NCBI RefSeq assembly: GCF_025370875.1
Contig: NZ_JAMXFD010000001.1
Location: 360,937 to 424,936, forward strand
DNA length: 64,000 bases
Direction: 5' to 3'
DNA from: Laspinema palackyanum D2c
Lineage (GTDB): Bacteria; Cyanobacteriota; Cyanobacteriia; Cyanobacteriales; Laspinemataceae
A program made the position numbers and the translations under genes. The notes beneath the pieces are model-generated. The model was not told the origin of the DNA and made no database searches. It saw only the letters and a list, made by a program, of their open reading frames with translations. Below, in pieces: positions 46,703 to 56,615 of this stretch. Every line of letters starts with the position of its first letter. The stretch's first letter is position 1.

Positions 46703-47521
46703 CTAACGACCCATCGTTTTACGTCGTCCTCCCCCAACAGTCCCCATACTTTTTAAGCCCGTCCAGCCAATAATGCTATAAGCCACGGATAACAACAAAC
46801 TAGAAATCCCGGTTTGCACGGCTAACTTGGTCAATCGAGTTTTGGTCTGACTTTCCAGTTCTTGCTGACGAGAGCGAATCTGGGTGATTTGTTGAGTCCG
46901 AAGATTATCCGCACTGAATTGTTGGTTGAGAAACTGATCCAAAGCTTGGGGATTTTGCTGAAATTGTTCCAGTAATTCCTTCTCTTGTTGCGGCACATCA
47001 GGACTTTGTAGCGCTTCATTCAGTCGGTCTGGATTCGAGAGTAATTCCCGAATTTGTCCCCCAATTGCACTTCGGCGTTGCTGAATTTCTGTCTCTACAT
47101 TTTCGTTTTCAAGTTGGCTTACGATTTGACCTTCCGTCTGGCTGGCCTGTTCTCGAATCTGCTGCAATGCCTCAGAACGTTGCAGGCGCACGTTATTCAA
47201 ATGCAGGGGAAATACGACTAAAAATACCACCCCAAGAATTGTGGATAATACAAAAGACCAAAATCTCAAATCTTGGAACGGGTTGCGTTTAGCGGCTCCA
47301 CCCCCTTCAGCACGATCCATCCAAGATCCGGTCACTAAAAAAGCTATGCCTACTAAAGGAATAATTCCTCGTTCTACAAGTTGAGCGGCATAGGCAATTT
47401 GCCATTCTCTCGACCCGGGCTGAAAGGGAATGGCTAACAGTACATAATCTACCAGTGATGATACAATTAAAATCACCCCGATTACTTTTAGGGACATTGA
47501 AGCTACAGACTCTTGATTCAT
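46703..47521 (-). CDS. HpsJ-like membrane protein
   Basis: 272 residues from ATG 47521, which has AGGAG 4 nt upstream; the frame extends further upstream but without support. Membrane helices at about 9-28, 42-62 and 82-105, then a long Gln/Glu coiled region (110-230) and a last helix near 240-258 (ISSLLLSVAYSIIGWTG). The N-terminal SLKVIGVILIVSSLVDYVLL matches HpsJ-type proteins linked to hormogonium polysaccharide in filamentous cyanobacteria. No other hps genes are adjacent. A role in polysaccharide export or motility is inference. Confidence 0.75.
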   Translation of the reverse strand: MNQESVASMSLKVIGVILIVSSLVDYVLLAIPFQPGSREWQIAYAAQLVERGIIPLVGIAFLVTGSWMDRAEGGGAAKRNPFQDLRFWSFVLSTILGVVFLVVFPLHLNNVRLQRSEALQQIREQASQTEGQIVSQLENENVETEIQQRRSAIGGQIRELLSNPDRLNEALQSPDVPQQEKELLEQFQQNPQALDQFLNQQFSADNLRTQQITQIRSRQQELESQTKTRLTKLAVQTGISSLLLSVAYSIIGWTGLKSMGTVGGGRRKTMGR

Positions 47522-48030
47522 GATTCTCCTATAATTTTCCCGATATATTCCCCAAACCCGGGGAAGTTTTTCTCTCCGATTTCCACTCGGTGGCCGATGT
47601 ATTTTTACCCCGATGAGGTTGACTGAATTTCGAGTGTGGGGACAAGGGTACCTCGGTAGAGCGCTTCCCCTGAAACCAGTGGAATGCATATTGGGATTCA
47701 GTCTTACCCCTTGAACTCCTCCGGTTAATCGACTCGCCCTGATTGCCTTATGGTAGTATTAATAGGCCAGGTTTTGCGATCCATCAAATGAGTTTTTCGG
47801 GAGGCTACACCGTTGAAGGGTGATTGATTGAATCCTCCGATTTAAGTTTAAACTTAAATCCCAGAAATTTTAACCTTAATTGGGTCAACTTTACCCAAAA
47901 TTTATTGTCGTTTTTGGCGGGGGGTAAAAGCCACCCCAAGAGATTGAGGTTCGGTTAAACCCTGCCGGTACAGGAGGATGGATTGGGGGAGTTGACCCAG
48001 GACAGACCACCGGCTCAACCTCATGTTTCC
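47522..48030. other. Spacer between HpsJ-like and glycosyltransferase genes
   Basis: No credible ORF in this spacer. It contains a perfect 22-bp palindrome at 47839-47860 (separate entry). Confidence 0.4.
47839..47860. promoter_or_regulatory. Perfect 22-bp palindrome, possible operator
   Basis: GATTTAAGTTTAAACTTAAATC is exactly self-complementary with no loop, more typical of a dimeric regulator site than of a terminator. It lies in the region upstream of the HpsJ-like gene (320 bp). Confidence 0.35.
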
Positions 48031-49362
48031 CTATTTTACTGCTGTGGTGCGATACCAATGCGCTAAACGGGTCGGTGAAATCCCCAAATAATATCCCAGA
48101 ATCATCAATTGATTGATCCCAGTCGTTCGGAGAATGCCTAATTTCTGCCATCGTCTGGCACTGGTGAAGGCAGGGGTCGGGGCGATCGCCACTCTTCCAC
48201 GCCGTTTCAAGCGGCCCACAAATTCAAAGTCTTCCATGATCCCCATCTCGGCAAATCCCCCGAGTTCCCAAAAGGTGGCGGCGCGAACAAAAATTCCCTG
48301 ATCCCCATAAGGCATCTGCCCCAGGCGCGATCGCAACTTCACTCCCCATTCAATCACCCGCAGCAAGGGTTCTGGCCCCTCAATCTTCAATTCAAAGGCT
48401 CCCCCCACGACCTCCGGTGACTCCAGGATCCGCCGGATCTCTGTCTCAAATCCCGGCCCCAACCGCGTATCCCCATGTAAAAATAGCAGGATTTCCCCGG
48501 TTGCCTGAGCAGCCCCCAGATTCATTTGTCTCCCTCTCCCGGGTTCGCTACGGACAACAGTAACCCCATAAGATTCGGCAATCTCCCGGGTGCGATCGCT
48601 CGAACCGCCATCGACAACAATAATTTCCACCTCCGAGACACCACAAACTGCCGCTAAGGTAGACCCAATCCCTGCCTCTTCATTCAAAACCGGCACAATC
48701 ATTGAGATTTGGCCCCGGTTGGGTGTCCCGGAAAATCGGGACCCTAAAAAAGCTAAATCTTCCGGGCGATCAATATCCCTGAGTTCCGGTAACTGCGCCA
48801 CAGTCAGAGACTCAGAACTCGCCACTGCCAGGGTTTGGGCCAAAACTTCCCCAGTCCCCCAAGCTATCCCCTGGAAGACTTCCGGAATGAACCGAGATAG
48901 TCCAATCAGATAATATCCCCCATCCATTGCCGGTCCTAACACCAAGTCATGAGAGTGCAGGGACTCAAACGCTTCCATGAGGATCCGGGCATCTAAATCC
49001 GGGCAATCGGTGCCAATGATCACCACGCGAGAGCATCCTGCCTCAAATGCCTCCTGACAAGCTGCTTGGAGGCGATCGCCCAAATCTCCCTCGGACTGGG
49101 GTCGATACAGGCAATCTTCCCCCAACCACCCTTGCATCTGTTCCAAGGTTCCCCCAGTAAATCGGATTTCCACCGCGATCGGTTTCGGCAACTTTTGCTG
49201 CAACCCCTCTCGAACGGTAGCGAGGGTATGCGTCCCCAGTTGCCGATGCAAGAGGGCCGCCCCCCTTGCCCCCAATGCCGGAATCAGCCTGGTTTTAGTC
49301 ATTCCAGGATAGGGAAGGCGGGTAAAAATAATCAGGCGATCGGGATTGGGGTGAGAAAGCAT
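48031..49362 (-). CDS. Fused TIGR04282/TIGR04283-type glycosyltransferase
   Basis: 443 residues from ATG 49362. Residues 1-205 match the DUF2064/TIGR04282 sugar-nucleotide transferase-like domain: RLIIFTRLPYPGMTKTRLIP and IGTDCPDLDARILMEAF, then GPAMDGGYYLIGL. Residues about 215-440 are a GT2 domain of the TIGR04283 family, found in arsenosugar gene clusters: SMIVPVLNEEAGIGSTLAAV, IIVVDGGSSDRTREIAESYG, ILLFLHGDTRLGPGFE, then GDQGIFVRAATFWELGGF. The open frame upstream (to 49485) is translated G-rich repeat DNA, so I reject it. No arsM or arsS is adjacent. Confidence 0.88.
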   Translation of the reverse strand: MLSHPNPDRLIIFTRLPYPGMTKTRLIPALGARGAALLHRQLGTHTLATVREGLQQKLPKPIAVEIRFTGGTLEQMQGWLGEDCLYRPQSEGDLGDRLQAACQEAFEAGCSRVVIIGTDCPDLDARILMEAFESLHSHDLVLGPAMDGGYYLIGLSRFIPEVFQGIAWGTGEVLAQTLAVASSESLTVAQLPELRDIDRPEDLAFLGSRFSGTPNRGQISMIVPVLNEEAGIGSTLAAVCGVSEVEIIVVDGGSSDRTREIAESYGVTVVRSEPGRGRQMNLGAAQATGEILLFLHGDTRLGPGFETEIRRILESPEVVGGAFELKIEGPEPLLRVIEWGVKLRSRLGQMPYGDQGIFVRAATFWELGGFAEMGIMEDFEFVGRLKRRGRVAIAPTPAFTSARRWQKLGILRTTGINQLMILGYYLGISPTRLAHWYRTTAVK

Positions 49363-49665
49363 GGGGAGGATGGGAGAGATGGGGAGGATGGGGAGGATGG
49401 GGGAGATGTTCGTAGTAACGACTTCAGTCGTTGCCAAGAGTGTTATGGCGGATGTCATAACACGAGCAATCTGAGGGTCTACCACCTGCTGGGTTGGGAA
49501 CTGGAGTTTAAGCCTGATATCGGGGCGTTACTTGGCAGATGCCAAGTAACGCGGCAACGACTGAAGTCGTTACTACAAACAAAAGAGGATAACACCTGAA
49601 GTCGAAATGTTGAAAATCCTCCCCAACTCCCCCAACTCCCCCAACTCCCCCATCCCCTCTTGACC
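49362..49665. repeat. Composite G-tract / palindrome / C-tract repeat element, copy 2
   Basis: GGGGAGGATG-type units run at 49362-49408, then TTCGTAGTAACGACTTCAGTCGTT at 49410, another ACGACTGAAGTCGTTACTAC at 49557, and the CCCCCAACTCC tract at 49618-49662. The order is the same as at 12800-12960. The region carries no gene and separates two divergent genes. Confidence 0.7.
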
Positions 49666-49711
49666 AGATTGCCTAAAATAGGGTGGAAAACCCTCATTTT
49701 AATCCAACCGG

Positions 49712-50434
49712 ATGAATCATCACGTCGAAGTCTTAGCGGATAAAACTGCCCTAGTTAAGCGATCTCTGGAACTGGTGCGGGCCAAAATTGACGAAGCGAT
49801 TCAACAGAGCGATCGCTGTACCATCGTTCTGGCGGGTGGCAGCACCCCCAAACCTTTGTATGAATCCCTCGCAACTGAGAACCTTCCCTGGGAAAAAATT
49901 CACATCTTTTGGGGGGATGAACGCTATGTCCCCCCAACGGATCCTGACAGCAATCAGCTCATGGCACGTCAAGCATGGCTCGATCGCGTTAACTTTCCCC
50001 CCGCTAACATTCACCCGATTCCCACCCAGGGAGAAGATCCGGCTAGTGATGCCCAGCACCATGAGGCCCATTTGCAACAATTCTTTGCCATTTCTCCAGG
50101 AGAGTTCCCCAATTTTGATATCATTTTGCTGGGAATCGGCGATGACGCTCATACGGCCTCCCTGTTTCCCCATACCGAAGCCTTACAAGTGCGCGATCGC
50201 CTCGTCACCGTAGGCAATAAAGACGGACAGCCCCGCATCACCTTTACCGTTCCCCTAATTAACCACGCCCACAATGTCTTTTTTCTGGTGGCTGGTTCCT
50301 CCAAACAACAGGCCCTCGAACAAATTTTCGCCGCCGAAGCTGACCCTCTAACCTACCCGGCGCGGCTGATTCAGCCTTTAGGCGAGTTATCGTGGCTATT
50401 AGATGAACCGGCAGGACGGGAGTTAGCCGTCTAA
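49712..50434 (+). CDS. pgl: 6-phosphogluconolactonase
   Basis: 240 residues, normal size. It hydrolyses 6-phosphogluconolactone in the oxidative pentose phosphate path. Motifs: CTIVLAGGSTPKPLYESLA, HIFWGDERYVPPTDPDSNQ, FDIILLGIGDDAHTASLFPH and RITFTVPLINHAHNVFFLVAG, all diagnostic. No zwf or opcA is adjacent. Confidence 0.95.
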   Translation: MNHHVEVLADKTALVKRSLELVRAKIDEAIQQSDRCTIVLAGGSTPKPLYESLATENLPWEKIHIFWGDERYVPPTDPDSNQLMARQAWLDRVNFPPANIHPIPTQGEDPASDAQHHEAHLQQFFAISPGEFPNFDIILLGIGDDAHTASLFPHTEALQVRDRLVTVGNKDGQPRITFTVPLINHAHNVFFLVAGSSKQQALEQIFAAEADPLTYPARLIQPLGELSWLLDEPAGRELAV

Positions 50435-50600
50435 ACGGTCTCTCCCTTATGGCACGGCGGCCTGATTAGGCCAGAGGTCCGATGGACTTTTGCTTTCAAC
50501 CGCTCGTTGCTATTCTCTCCTGAAGCGATTGAACCGCCGCCATAGCAGCAGTTTAAACCCGTCTTTTCTCCGATCGTATCGCAGCGAGAACTTAACGAAG

Positions 50601-51404
50601 ATGATAGTTTGTCCGAATTGCAACCACCAAAATCCCGATGGAGCCATCCAATGTGAGGCTTGTTTGACTCCTTTGCCTGCCACCATGAACTGTCCCTCCT
50701 GTGGCGCAACTGTCCAAACTGATGCCGCCTTCTGTGGTCAATGTGGTTATAATCTCCAGGTCAATACTGCTGAGGAAAGCTCCTCCGTAGAATTCCCAGA
50801 AGCGGTGCCGACGGTAGTTTCTGCTGCCTCGGGTTCCTCTACGGGGTCAATGCCGGACTTGGACCCCCCGGAACCCCTGGTGTCTCCAGACCCCCTAGCC
50901 GGATTTTCCACCTCGGAACCGGAAGCGCAGACTCCTCCCCCGGTTGCACCTACTCCCCTACCAACTCCCGACCCCACTCCGGCACCGCCTCCGGTTGCTA
51001 CTCCCGATCCCACTCCGGCACCGCCTCCAGTTGCCACCCCGGTTGCGAGAAGTTCGGCAACTCAACTTCAGGCAATGCCACAGGCGCGACTGTTCCATGT
51101 ACAAACGAATACCCCGATAGAATTACCCTCGACTCTCTCCGTGGTTCACATTGGCAAACCCAATGATCTGGTTCCCCCGGATGTGGATGTGTCGGGATTT
51201 CCCCATTCTGAGGTGGTCTCTCGGATTCATGCGGATATCCGTGTGGAGGGAACTAATTTCTTTCTGGAGGATGTGGGAAGTTCTAATGGGACTTATGTCA
51301 ACAATCTGCCGTTGCCGAAAGGAAATCGCCAGCTTTTGCGTGCGGGCGATCGCATTGCTTTGGGTAAGGGGGATATGGTCACCTTTATTTTCCAACTGTC
51401 CTAG
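50601..51404 (+). CDS. Zinc-ribbon FHA domain protein
   Basis: 267 residues from ATG 50601; homologues begin MIVCPNCN, so the longer 50490 start is rejected. Two zinc ribbons at the N-terminus: CPNCNHQNPDGAIQCEAC and CPSCGATVQTDAAFCGQC. A low-complexity Pro/Thr linker (about 110-175, with PDPTPAPPPVATPDPTP repeats) follows. The FHA domain fills the last 90 residues, with VSRIHADIRVEGTNFFLEDV and SSNGTYVNN, the phosphothreonine-binding signature. It likely reads a serine/threonine kinase output. Confidence 0.9.
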   Translation: MIVCPNCNHQNPDGAIQCEACLTPLPATMNCPSCGATVQTDAAFCGQCGYNLQVNTAEESSSVEFPEAVPTVVSAASGSSTGSMPDLDPPEPLVSPDPLAGFSTSEPEAQTPPPVAPTPLPTPDPTPAPPPVATPDPTPAPPPVATPVARSSATQLQAMPQARLFHVQTNTPIELPSTLSVVHIGKPNDLVPPDVDVSGFPHSEVVSRIHADIRVEGTNFFLEDVGSSNGTYVNNLPLPKGNRQLLRAGDRIALGKGDMVTFIFQLS

Positions 51405-51438
51405 GGTTTAGAAAATCGGTACAGTTGGAAATCTCCAG

Positions 51439-51510
51439 GACAAGCAACCGGGTTTTTGCCTAAATCTGTTACGAATTGTTAACGATTTGGTGCGGAAACC
51501 GGGTTTCCAA
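51439..51510. repeat. AGAAACCGGGTTT inverted pair, copy
   Basis: GCAACCGGGTTTTTGCC and GGAAACCGGGTTTCC lie about 45 bp apart, in the FHA-gene spacer. Another copy is at 51629-51700. Confidence 0.55.
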
Positions 51511-51628
51511 CCCATCGGGTGCCGATGCGCTCGGGAATGGATTTCCCTTCCTGTTAAAAAGAACCTTCTGGGTTTCTGTGCAAGGGAGAATCTTTTGCTA
51601 GAGTCTCGGTTCAGGATTAGATAAATAG

Positions 51629-51700
51629 GACAGTTACCGGGTTTCTGGCCCTCAATGGGTACAAATTGCCACAGATTTGAGCCAGAAACCCGGTTGTCTT
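51629..51700. repeat. AGAAACCGGGTTT inverted pair, copy
   Basis: CAGTTACCGGGTTTCTGGC faces GCCAGAAACCCGGTTGTCTT. The two copies at 51439 and 51629 fill much of the spacer between the two FHA genes, which otherwise has no gene. Confidence 0.6.
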
Positions 51701-51979
51701 AACGCTACTGTACGGACAGCCCTAGGGCTAAAATAGTATCTCAAAAGTATCTCAAAAGAGGCGATCGCTTTGTTATGGGATTCTCAGAATTGGAAAGTGG
51801 GTCTCACTCCATATCGCAGGGAAACCGTCTGAGAGATAATGAGAAGTAAGAAAAGGTCGGGTGACCGGGCTATCTTTAAAAGAGGTCCTTTTTTCAAACC
51901 GGGAATTTTAACTGCCCTGTTGCGACTGTACCTTCAGCCCTTGTCATCAAAGGTAGATCTACTGAATAGGGATGCTCCT

Positions 51980-52441
51980 GTGATTACATTAACTTTATTG
52001 CATCCGATTAAGTCTACGCCGATTCAGAGTTGGAAATTTGACAACGAATCTGTAATTCGGATTGGGCGTGCTACGGATAACAATGTCGTACTCTATAGTG
52101 CTGTTGTCTCTCGACATCATGTAGAGTTGCGACGGGCCGGGCTCCAGTGGAAAATTATTAATCTCGGCACGAATGGGACTTATATGAAGGGGTCTCCCAT
52201 TACTCAAGTGACCGCTGAAGATGGGGTGATTTTTTCTCTGGCGCGTTCGGGTCCGCAAATCCAAATTCATCTGGCAAAATATCAGTCTAAAATTTCATCC
52301 GACTTGCAAAAATTGGAGTCTGAAATGCGTCTGCCAGACCGGGATGGGGACACGGTGACTGCTGAGGATGTCACAAAACCCATCCCCCTTCCCCAAACTT
52401 CTTTGGAACCCGAATTGGCGAAAAAGGGCTATCCATCCTGA
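51980..52441 (+). CDS. FHA domain protein
   Basis: 153 residues if GTG 51980 is used (VITLTLLHPIKSTPIQSW), which matches how related short FHA proteins start and is preceded by AGGGATG. The longer frame from ATG 51839 adds 47 residues of poor composition. FHA core: ESVIRIGRATDNNVVLYS, AVVSRHHVELRRAGLQWKI and LGTNGTYMKGSPITQ. The last 45 residues are an acidic tail. It lies about 575 bp after the first FHA gene, both on the plus strand. Confidence 0.85.
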   Translation: MITLTLLHPIKSTPIQSWKFDNESVIRIGRATDNNVVLYSAVVSRHHVELRRAGLQWKIINLGTNGTYMKGSPITQVTAEDGVIFSLARSGPQIQIHLAKYQSKISSDLQKLESEMRLPDRDGDTVTAEDVTKPIPLPQTSLEPELAKKGYPS

Positions 52442-52734
52442 GTAAGGAGCGGCTCCCTCTACGATTTTGTTAGGATCGGTTCATGAAGTATCAGACAGAC
52501 TAGAAGGAACGAGCCATTCAACGGAGCGATCGCATTGAGCTACTTTACTCCCTTATCTCCTACTTACCCCTCGGGGTAAATCTCATGACTCTTAGGTATT
52601 GCTCCGGCTTCCAGACTATCAAAACCCCAGGGTTTGTTAGCAAGGCCTCCTAATACTTTTAGCCGGTTGCACTCAGGCGTCTGACCTCAACCATCCTCAT
52701 CAGGGATGAGTTTATAATTTATAGGAGCTTTAAC
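52442..52734. other. Spacer upstream of the PRC-barrel gene
   Basis: No gene. It includes the presumed PRC-barrel promoter and a good SD (AGGAG 8 nt before ATG 52735). Confidence 0.4.
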
Positions 52735-53664
52735 ATGGCAATCGAACAACAGGTGATCCAGTATTCTCAGTTGATTAATCGTCGAGTTATTGATCGCGGT
52801 ACAGCAGAAGAAGTAGGCCGCATTGATGAGCTCTGGCTTAATTCAAAATCTCATCACATTGTCGGATTTTCCTCCAAATCAGGCGGCGTTCTAGGATTGG
52901 GAGTGAAAAGACATTCTTTTACTTGGGAGCAAATTTATAGTATAGGGGCGGATAGTATTGTAGTCAACATTAATGCCGAGGTTGAAGACCCGGAAAAGTC
53001 TCCGGAAATTAGTCATCCGATTATTGGTCATGAAGTCTTGACTGAGAGCGGAAATACCGCAGGGGAATTGCGCGATTATATCATTGCCACTCAGACTGGG
53101 GCGGTGGTCGGTTATCTTTATAAATCCAGCGGTTGGCGGGGTGCAGTAGAAGGCACTTATCTGCTCTCGCCGGAGGATATTTCTAGTATCGGGAGTAAGC
53201 GAATTCTGGTCATTGATACAGCCATCCAAGACGCTCAACCCTACACCGATGGCATGAATCAAAAACTGAATAAAGTGGGCGAGTTGCTCAAAGATGATTA
53301 TACGAAAACAATGGGAGATTTGCGCGGCTTAATGAAGGGAGCGCAAAATATCTCGGAACAAGCGAAAAGTAAAGTGCAAGAAGTTGCGGGACAAGCGCGA
53401 GAAGGTACGATGTCCTTGGCTGAACAAGCGCGAGAAGGGACTGTATCTTTTGCCGAACAAGCCCGAGAAAAAGCCAATGAAGTCGCGAATCAAACCCGCG
53501 ATCGCGTTGCCGAAATGAGAGGAGAATCCACCGCTACTCCAGTCCTGCCGGAATCGCAAGTGGTGGCAGAACCGGATGTTATAGTTGAAGCTCCAGTTGT
53601 CATTGAATATGAGGTGATTTCCGAGGCCCCACCTAAAACGGAAAAATCTGAAAATCAGGCATAA
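52735..53664 (+). CDS. PRC-barrel domain protein
   Basis: 309 residues. Two PRC-barrel domains: about 8-80 (SQLINRRVIDRGTAEEVGRI, then LGVKRHSFTWEQIYSIGADS) and about 93-165 (GHEVLTESGNTAGELRDYII, SPEDISSIGSKRILVID). Then come amphipathic Ala/Glu-rich repeats, VQEVAGQAREGTMSLAEQA and FAEQAREKANEVANQTRDRV, resembling apolipoprotein/LEA helices, and an acidic tail. Family members attach to membranes or photosynthetic complexes; a stress function is possible. Confidence 0.85.
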   Translation: MAIEQQVIQYSQLINRRVIDRGTAEEVGRIDELWLNSKSHHIVGFSSKSGGVLGLGVKRHSFTWEQIYSIGADSIVVNINAEVEDPEKSPEISHPIIGHEVLTESGNTAGELRDYIIATQTGAVVGYLYKSSGWRGAVEGTYLLSPEDISSIGSKRILVIDTAIQDAQPYTDGMNQKLNKVGELLKDDYTKTMGDLRGLMKGAQNISEQAKSKVQEVAGQAREGTMSLAEQAREGTVSFAEQAREKANEVANQTRDRVAEMRGESTATPVLPESQVVAEPDVIVEAPVVIEYEVISEAPPKTEKSENQA

Positions 53665-53766
53665 CCTGTTGAGTTAAAATTCGGTTTTCCAGTTTTGAAG
53701 CTAGGGACACGGCACTGCCGTGTCCTCAACAGCATGAATAGCGAGATGGGACATAGATTTCCCTGT

Positions 53767-54801
53767 TTATTCAACTGATGTTTTCACCGAAGTCAACAAA
53801 ACTTGGAATTCGGCGAGGGAGGCGATGGCGATCGCCTGCCGGAATAGCGGATTGAGGATATCCATCTCTTCAACTCCATTAACCGCCTCTAGGACGGACG
53901 GTGGTAATTCCCCAAACCGGATTTGCAAAATTTGCAGGATATTCTCTCGCAGCTTTTCCACCATTCCCTCTTGACGTCCCTCTTGACGTCCCTCTTGACG
54001 TCCCTCTTGACGTCCCTGCTCACGCGCTTCTTCTTGGATCAGTTCTTCCATTGGACTAAGAAACGGCATTTGTCTTTCCTCCTGATAGCGAATCACTTCA
54101 GTTCTTAATTGCTGTTCTAGTTCCTTCGGTAGGCTCATCATCCGGTCCACAAACCGAAATAGATTTACCATCTCGTCTCTAGTATAACCCTTCTCAAACA
54201 GCGAGCGAATCAGTATCCACTTCCACTGTTGTCGTTCCGTCATCTTCCCGTTAGTGGCTTGGGTTTTTAAATGAGCCCTCACCATCAGCGCAAACGGGTT
54301 TGCTTCCAATTCTAACTCGTCCCACCGACTCTCATAGTCCAACAGCTTAACCGTAGGAAATTCCATCCGGAGTCGATACCCATCCAAGCTATAGGAATAT
54401 TCCCGGGGACGCCAGGATGGACTATCATCCCCTAAAATAGCGACGCTAACAACGGGTTGGTTGTATTTATCAAAAGCGCGATAGTTGTACCGATAGACCC
54501 GTTGATTAAACGCCGGATCCGTTTGACTCTGCACTTCAACATGAATCAGAATCCATACGGTCTGTTGGTTGAGGAGTTTCACTTCAAACAATTTATCGGC
54601 AAATTGAGTCCCAACATCGGAATCCCCCACCAGTTCCATCAGTTCTTTTTCCAGAGAACGATAGGGCACAGTCCAGTCTATTTGACTATGAATTTCCGGG
54701 AAAAAGAACGATAAAAACTGTTCAAAGTAGAGGGAAAGTGCTTCTTTCCAGGGCTTATCATAATCGGCGGGAACTGAGATGTAAATTTTTGGTTCACTCA
54801 A
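53767..54801 (-). CDS. Rpn-family/PD-(D/E)XK nuclease-like protein
   Basis: 344 residues with a TTG start at 54801, supported by GGAGG 10 nt upstream. Residues 10-150 have the Rpn/DUF4351-type nuclease core: ADKLFEVKLLNQQTVWILIH followed by VEVQSQTDPAFNQRVYRY, with the D...EVK and HVEVQ active-site pattern. Later come a helical part (QQWKWILIRSLFEKGYTRDE) and a C-terminal low-complexity REQGRQEGRQEG block, then a DUF4351-like tail ILQIRFGELP. Widespread in cyanobacteria; thought related to recombination-promoting nucleases, but activity here is not shown. Confidence 0.82.
   Translation of the reverse strand: MSEPKIYISVPADYDKPWKEALSLYFEQFLSFFFPEIHSQIDWTVPYRSLEKELMELVGDSDVGTQFADKLFEVKLLNQQTVWILIHVEVQSQTDPAFNQRVYRYNYRAFDKYNQPVVSVAILGDDSPSWRPREYSYSLDGYRLRMEFPTVKLLDYESRWDELELEANPFALMVRAHLKTQATNGKMTERQQWKWILIRSLFEKGYTRDEMVNLFRFVDRMMSLPKELEQQLRTEVIRYQEERQMPFLSPMEELIQEEAREQGRQEGRQEGRQEGRQEGMVEKLRENILQILQIRFGELPPSVLEAVNGVEEMDILNPLFRQAIAIASLAEFQVLLTSVKTSVE
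53975..54024. repeat. 12-bp in-frame tandem repeats
   Basis: The unit GTCCCTCTTGAC repeats four times and encodes the Arg-Gln-Glu-Gly run of the Rpn-like protein. Copy number probably varies. Confidence 0.75.
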
Positions 54802-54863
54802 ATTTGTTTTTCCTCCAATTTATCTAACGATTCTTGCAGTTACAGTTATGAGGTAAATTTAGG

Positions 54864-54918
54864 GGAGTGCGAGCATTTTGCTTGCTATTTTTAATAGCAA
54901 GCAAGATGCTCGCACTCC
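54864..54918. repeat. GTGCGAGCATCTTGC hairpin
   Basis: GGAGTGCGAGCATTTTGCTTGCTATT (54864) and its inverted copy AATAGCAAGCAAGATGCTCGCACTCC (54893) leave a 3-nt loop, an almost perfect 26-bp stem. A half copy (GGAGTGCGAGCATCTTGCTCGC) lies at 60953. Confidence 0.7.
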
Positions 54919-55088
54919 TCTAAATGTTTGCAGTTCTCCATAAGTTAGAGACACTACAGCCTGTTTAAAATTAAGTGAACTATGTCTCAATATCGGGAGA
55001 GATGGTCTGGCGATCGCCTCTTGTCCTATTAGGCGATCGCCCCCTTCTAATTGGGGTCAGGTAGATCACTCCCACCCAACCCTCAACT

Positions 55089-56615
55089 CTACGCGCCTAC
55101 CGATTCTTTCGCCGCATACATCACTTCCAAAGAAATCTGGCTGAACCCGCGTTCCCGGGCAAATTTCTCCGTGTTCCGCTTCACTTTACCGCGCACAAAA
55201 CCGGGAACCTTGTTCAATTCTCCTTGTGCTTCCTTGGTCCAGTTTAAATCAGAATCCGCAGAAATTGTTTTCTGAATCACCTCTTTCGTATCATGTCCAC
55301 CAAAGATTTCCAGCAGGTGGTCTTCCATCCCCAAAGTAAACGAATTATAAACCAAATCCGTGACTTGATTTGTCCCTTCATACCCGAGGAATGGTTTATA
55401 TCCAATGGGGAAGTTTTGGATATGAATCGGGGCGGCAATCACGCCACAGGGAATATTTAAACGCTTGCCCACATGACGTTCCATCTGCGTACCAAAGATT
55501 GCCGAGGGTTCAATGCGGGCGATCGCATCTCCAATTTCCCCATTATCTTCACTAATCAGCACTTCATCACAATATTCACTCACCTGTTCCCGGAACCAGT
55601 CTGCATCATATTTGCAGTAAGTCCCGGCCAAAACCACATGAATTCCCATTTCCCGCGCCAGCACCTTTGTCATCGCTGCGGCATGGGTATTATCCCCAAA
55701 CACCACCGCTTTTTTACCCGTCAAATTCTGACAGTCAATGGAGCGAGAAAACCAGGCGGCTTGGGAAACAAACATGGTTTGATGATTGATATACTCTTCA
55801 TAATCCACATTCGCCCCTTGCTCATTAATCACCTGCTGAATCTTGCGAATACAGCGGGCTGTTTCAACCACTCCCATCGGGGTAATATCCACATAAGGCA
55901 TTCCAAATTCTTCCGCCAGATACTGGGCGCTCATCAACCCAATTTCCCGATAAGGGACCAGATTAAACCAAGCGCGAGGCAGGTTTTTCAACTCAGTAAC
56001 AGAGGCACCTTCCGGGATAACGGCATTAATTTCGATGCCCAAATCTGCCATCAACTTCTTCAGTTCGATGCAATCATGCTGATTGTGGAAACCCAAAGTC
56101 GTCATGCCGATGATATTCACCGAAGGTTTTTCGGTTTTGCCTTCCGCAATTTCCCCTTTTTTGCGACCTTTGGCAATATAAAATTGCAGAATTTGTAGCA
56201 GGGTTTTGTCTGCTGCTTGGAGTTCATTAACCCGATAATGGTTCACATCCGCCAGCATGACATCGCCTTTGGACTCCATCTGCGCCCGATCTACAAAGTT
56301 TTGTAAATCTTCTTGAAGAATACTAGAGGTGCAGGTGGGGGTGAGCACAATCAAGTCTGGGGTTTCTTCTTGGTCCTTGCGAACGATATTATCGATGACT
56401 TTTTCTTGAGAACCCCGGGCGAGAACATTGCGATCGACGATGCTAGTCGTTACTGGGGTATAATTCCGCTCCCGCTCTAGCATAGACCGCATCACGTTAA
56501 AATAGTCATCCCCAAGGGGCGCGTGCATGATGGCATGGACATTTTTGAAAGAACTCGCGATGCGGAGGGTGCCAATGTGGGCGGGACCTGCATACATCCA
56601 GTAAGCCAATTTCAT
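55089..56615 (-). CDS. chlB: Light-independent protochlorophyllide reductase subunit B
   Basis: 508 residues, ChlB length. With ChlN it forms the nitrogenase-like DPOR catalytic component, which reduces protochlorophyllide in the dark using electrons from ChlL; it is oxygen-sensitive. The N-terminus [20 protein letters not shown] is diagnostic, and the cluster ligand Asp36 lies in [10 protein letters not shown]. Further blocks: [69 protein letters not shown]. chlL and chlN are not in this window, so the genes are split in this genome. Confidence 0.97.
   Translation of the reverse strand: MKLAYWMYAGPAHIGTLRIASSFKNVHAIMHAPLGDDYFNVMRSMLERERNYTPVTTSIVDRNVLARGSQEKVIDNIVRKDQEETPDLIVLTPTCTSSILQEDLQNFVDRAQMESKGDVMLADVNHYRVNELQAADKTLLQILQFYIAKGRKKGEIAEGKTEKPSVNIIGMTTLGFHNQHDCIELKKLMADLGIEINAVIPEGASVTELKNLPRAWFNLVPYREIGLMSAQYLAEEFGMPYVDITPMGVVETARCIRKIQQVINEQGANVDYEEYINHQTMFVSQAAWFSRSIDCQNLTGKKAVVFGDNTHAAAMTKVLAREMGIHVVLAGTYCKYDADWFREQVSEYCDEVLISEDNGEIGDAIARIEPSAIFGTQMERHVGKRLNIPCGVIAAPIHIQNFPIGYKPFLGYEGTNQVTDLVYNSFTLGMEDHLLEIFGGHDTKEVIQKTISADSDLNWTKEAQGELNKVPGFVRGKVKRNTEKFARERGFSQISLEVMYAAKESVGA

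Noticed and set aside
48031-49485. Longer start of the fused glycosyltransferase
   Set aside because: The extra residues translate the GGGGAGGATG repeat (SPILPILPIS) and homologues start at MLSHPN-like sequence.
50747-51037. Gly-rich minus-strand ORF
   Set aside because: Shadow of the proline-rich linker in the FHA protein.
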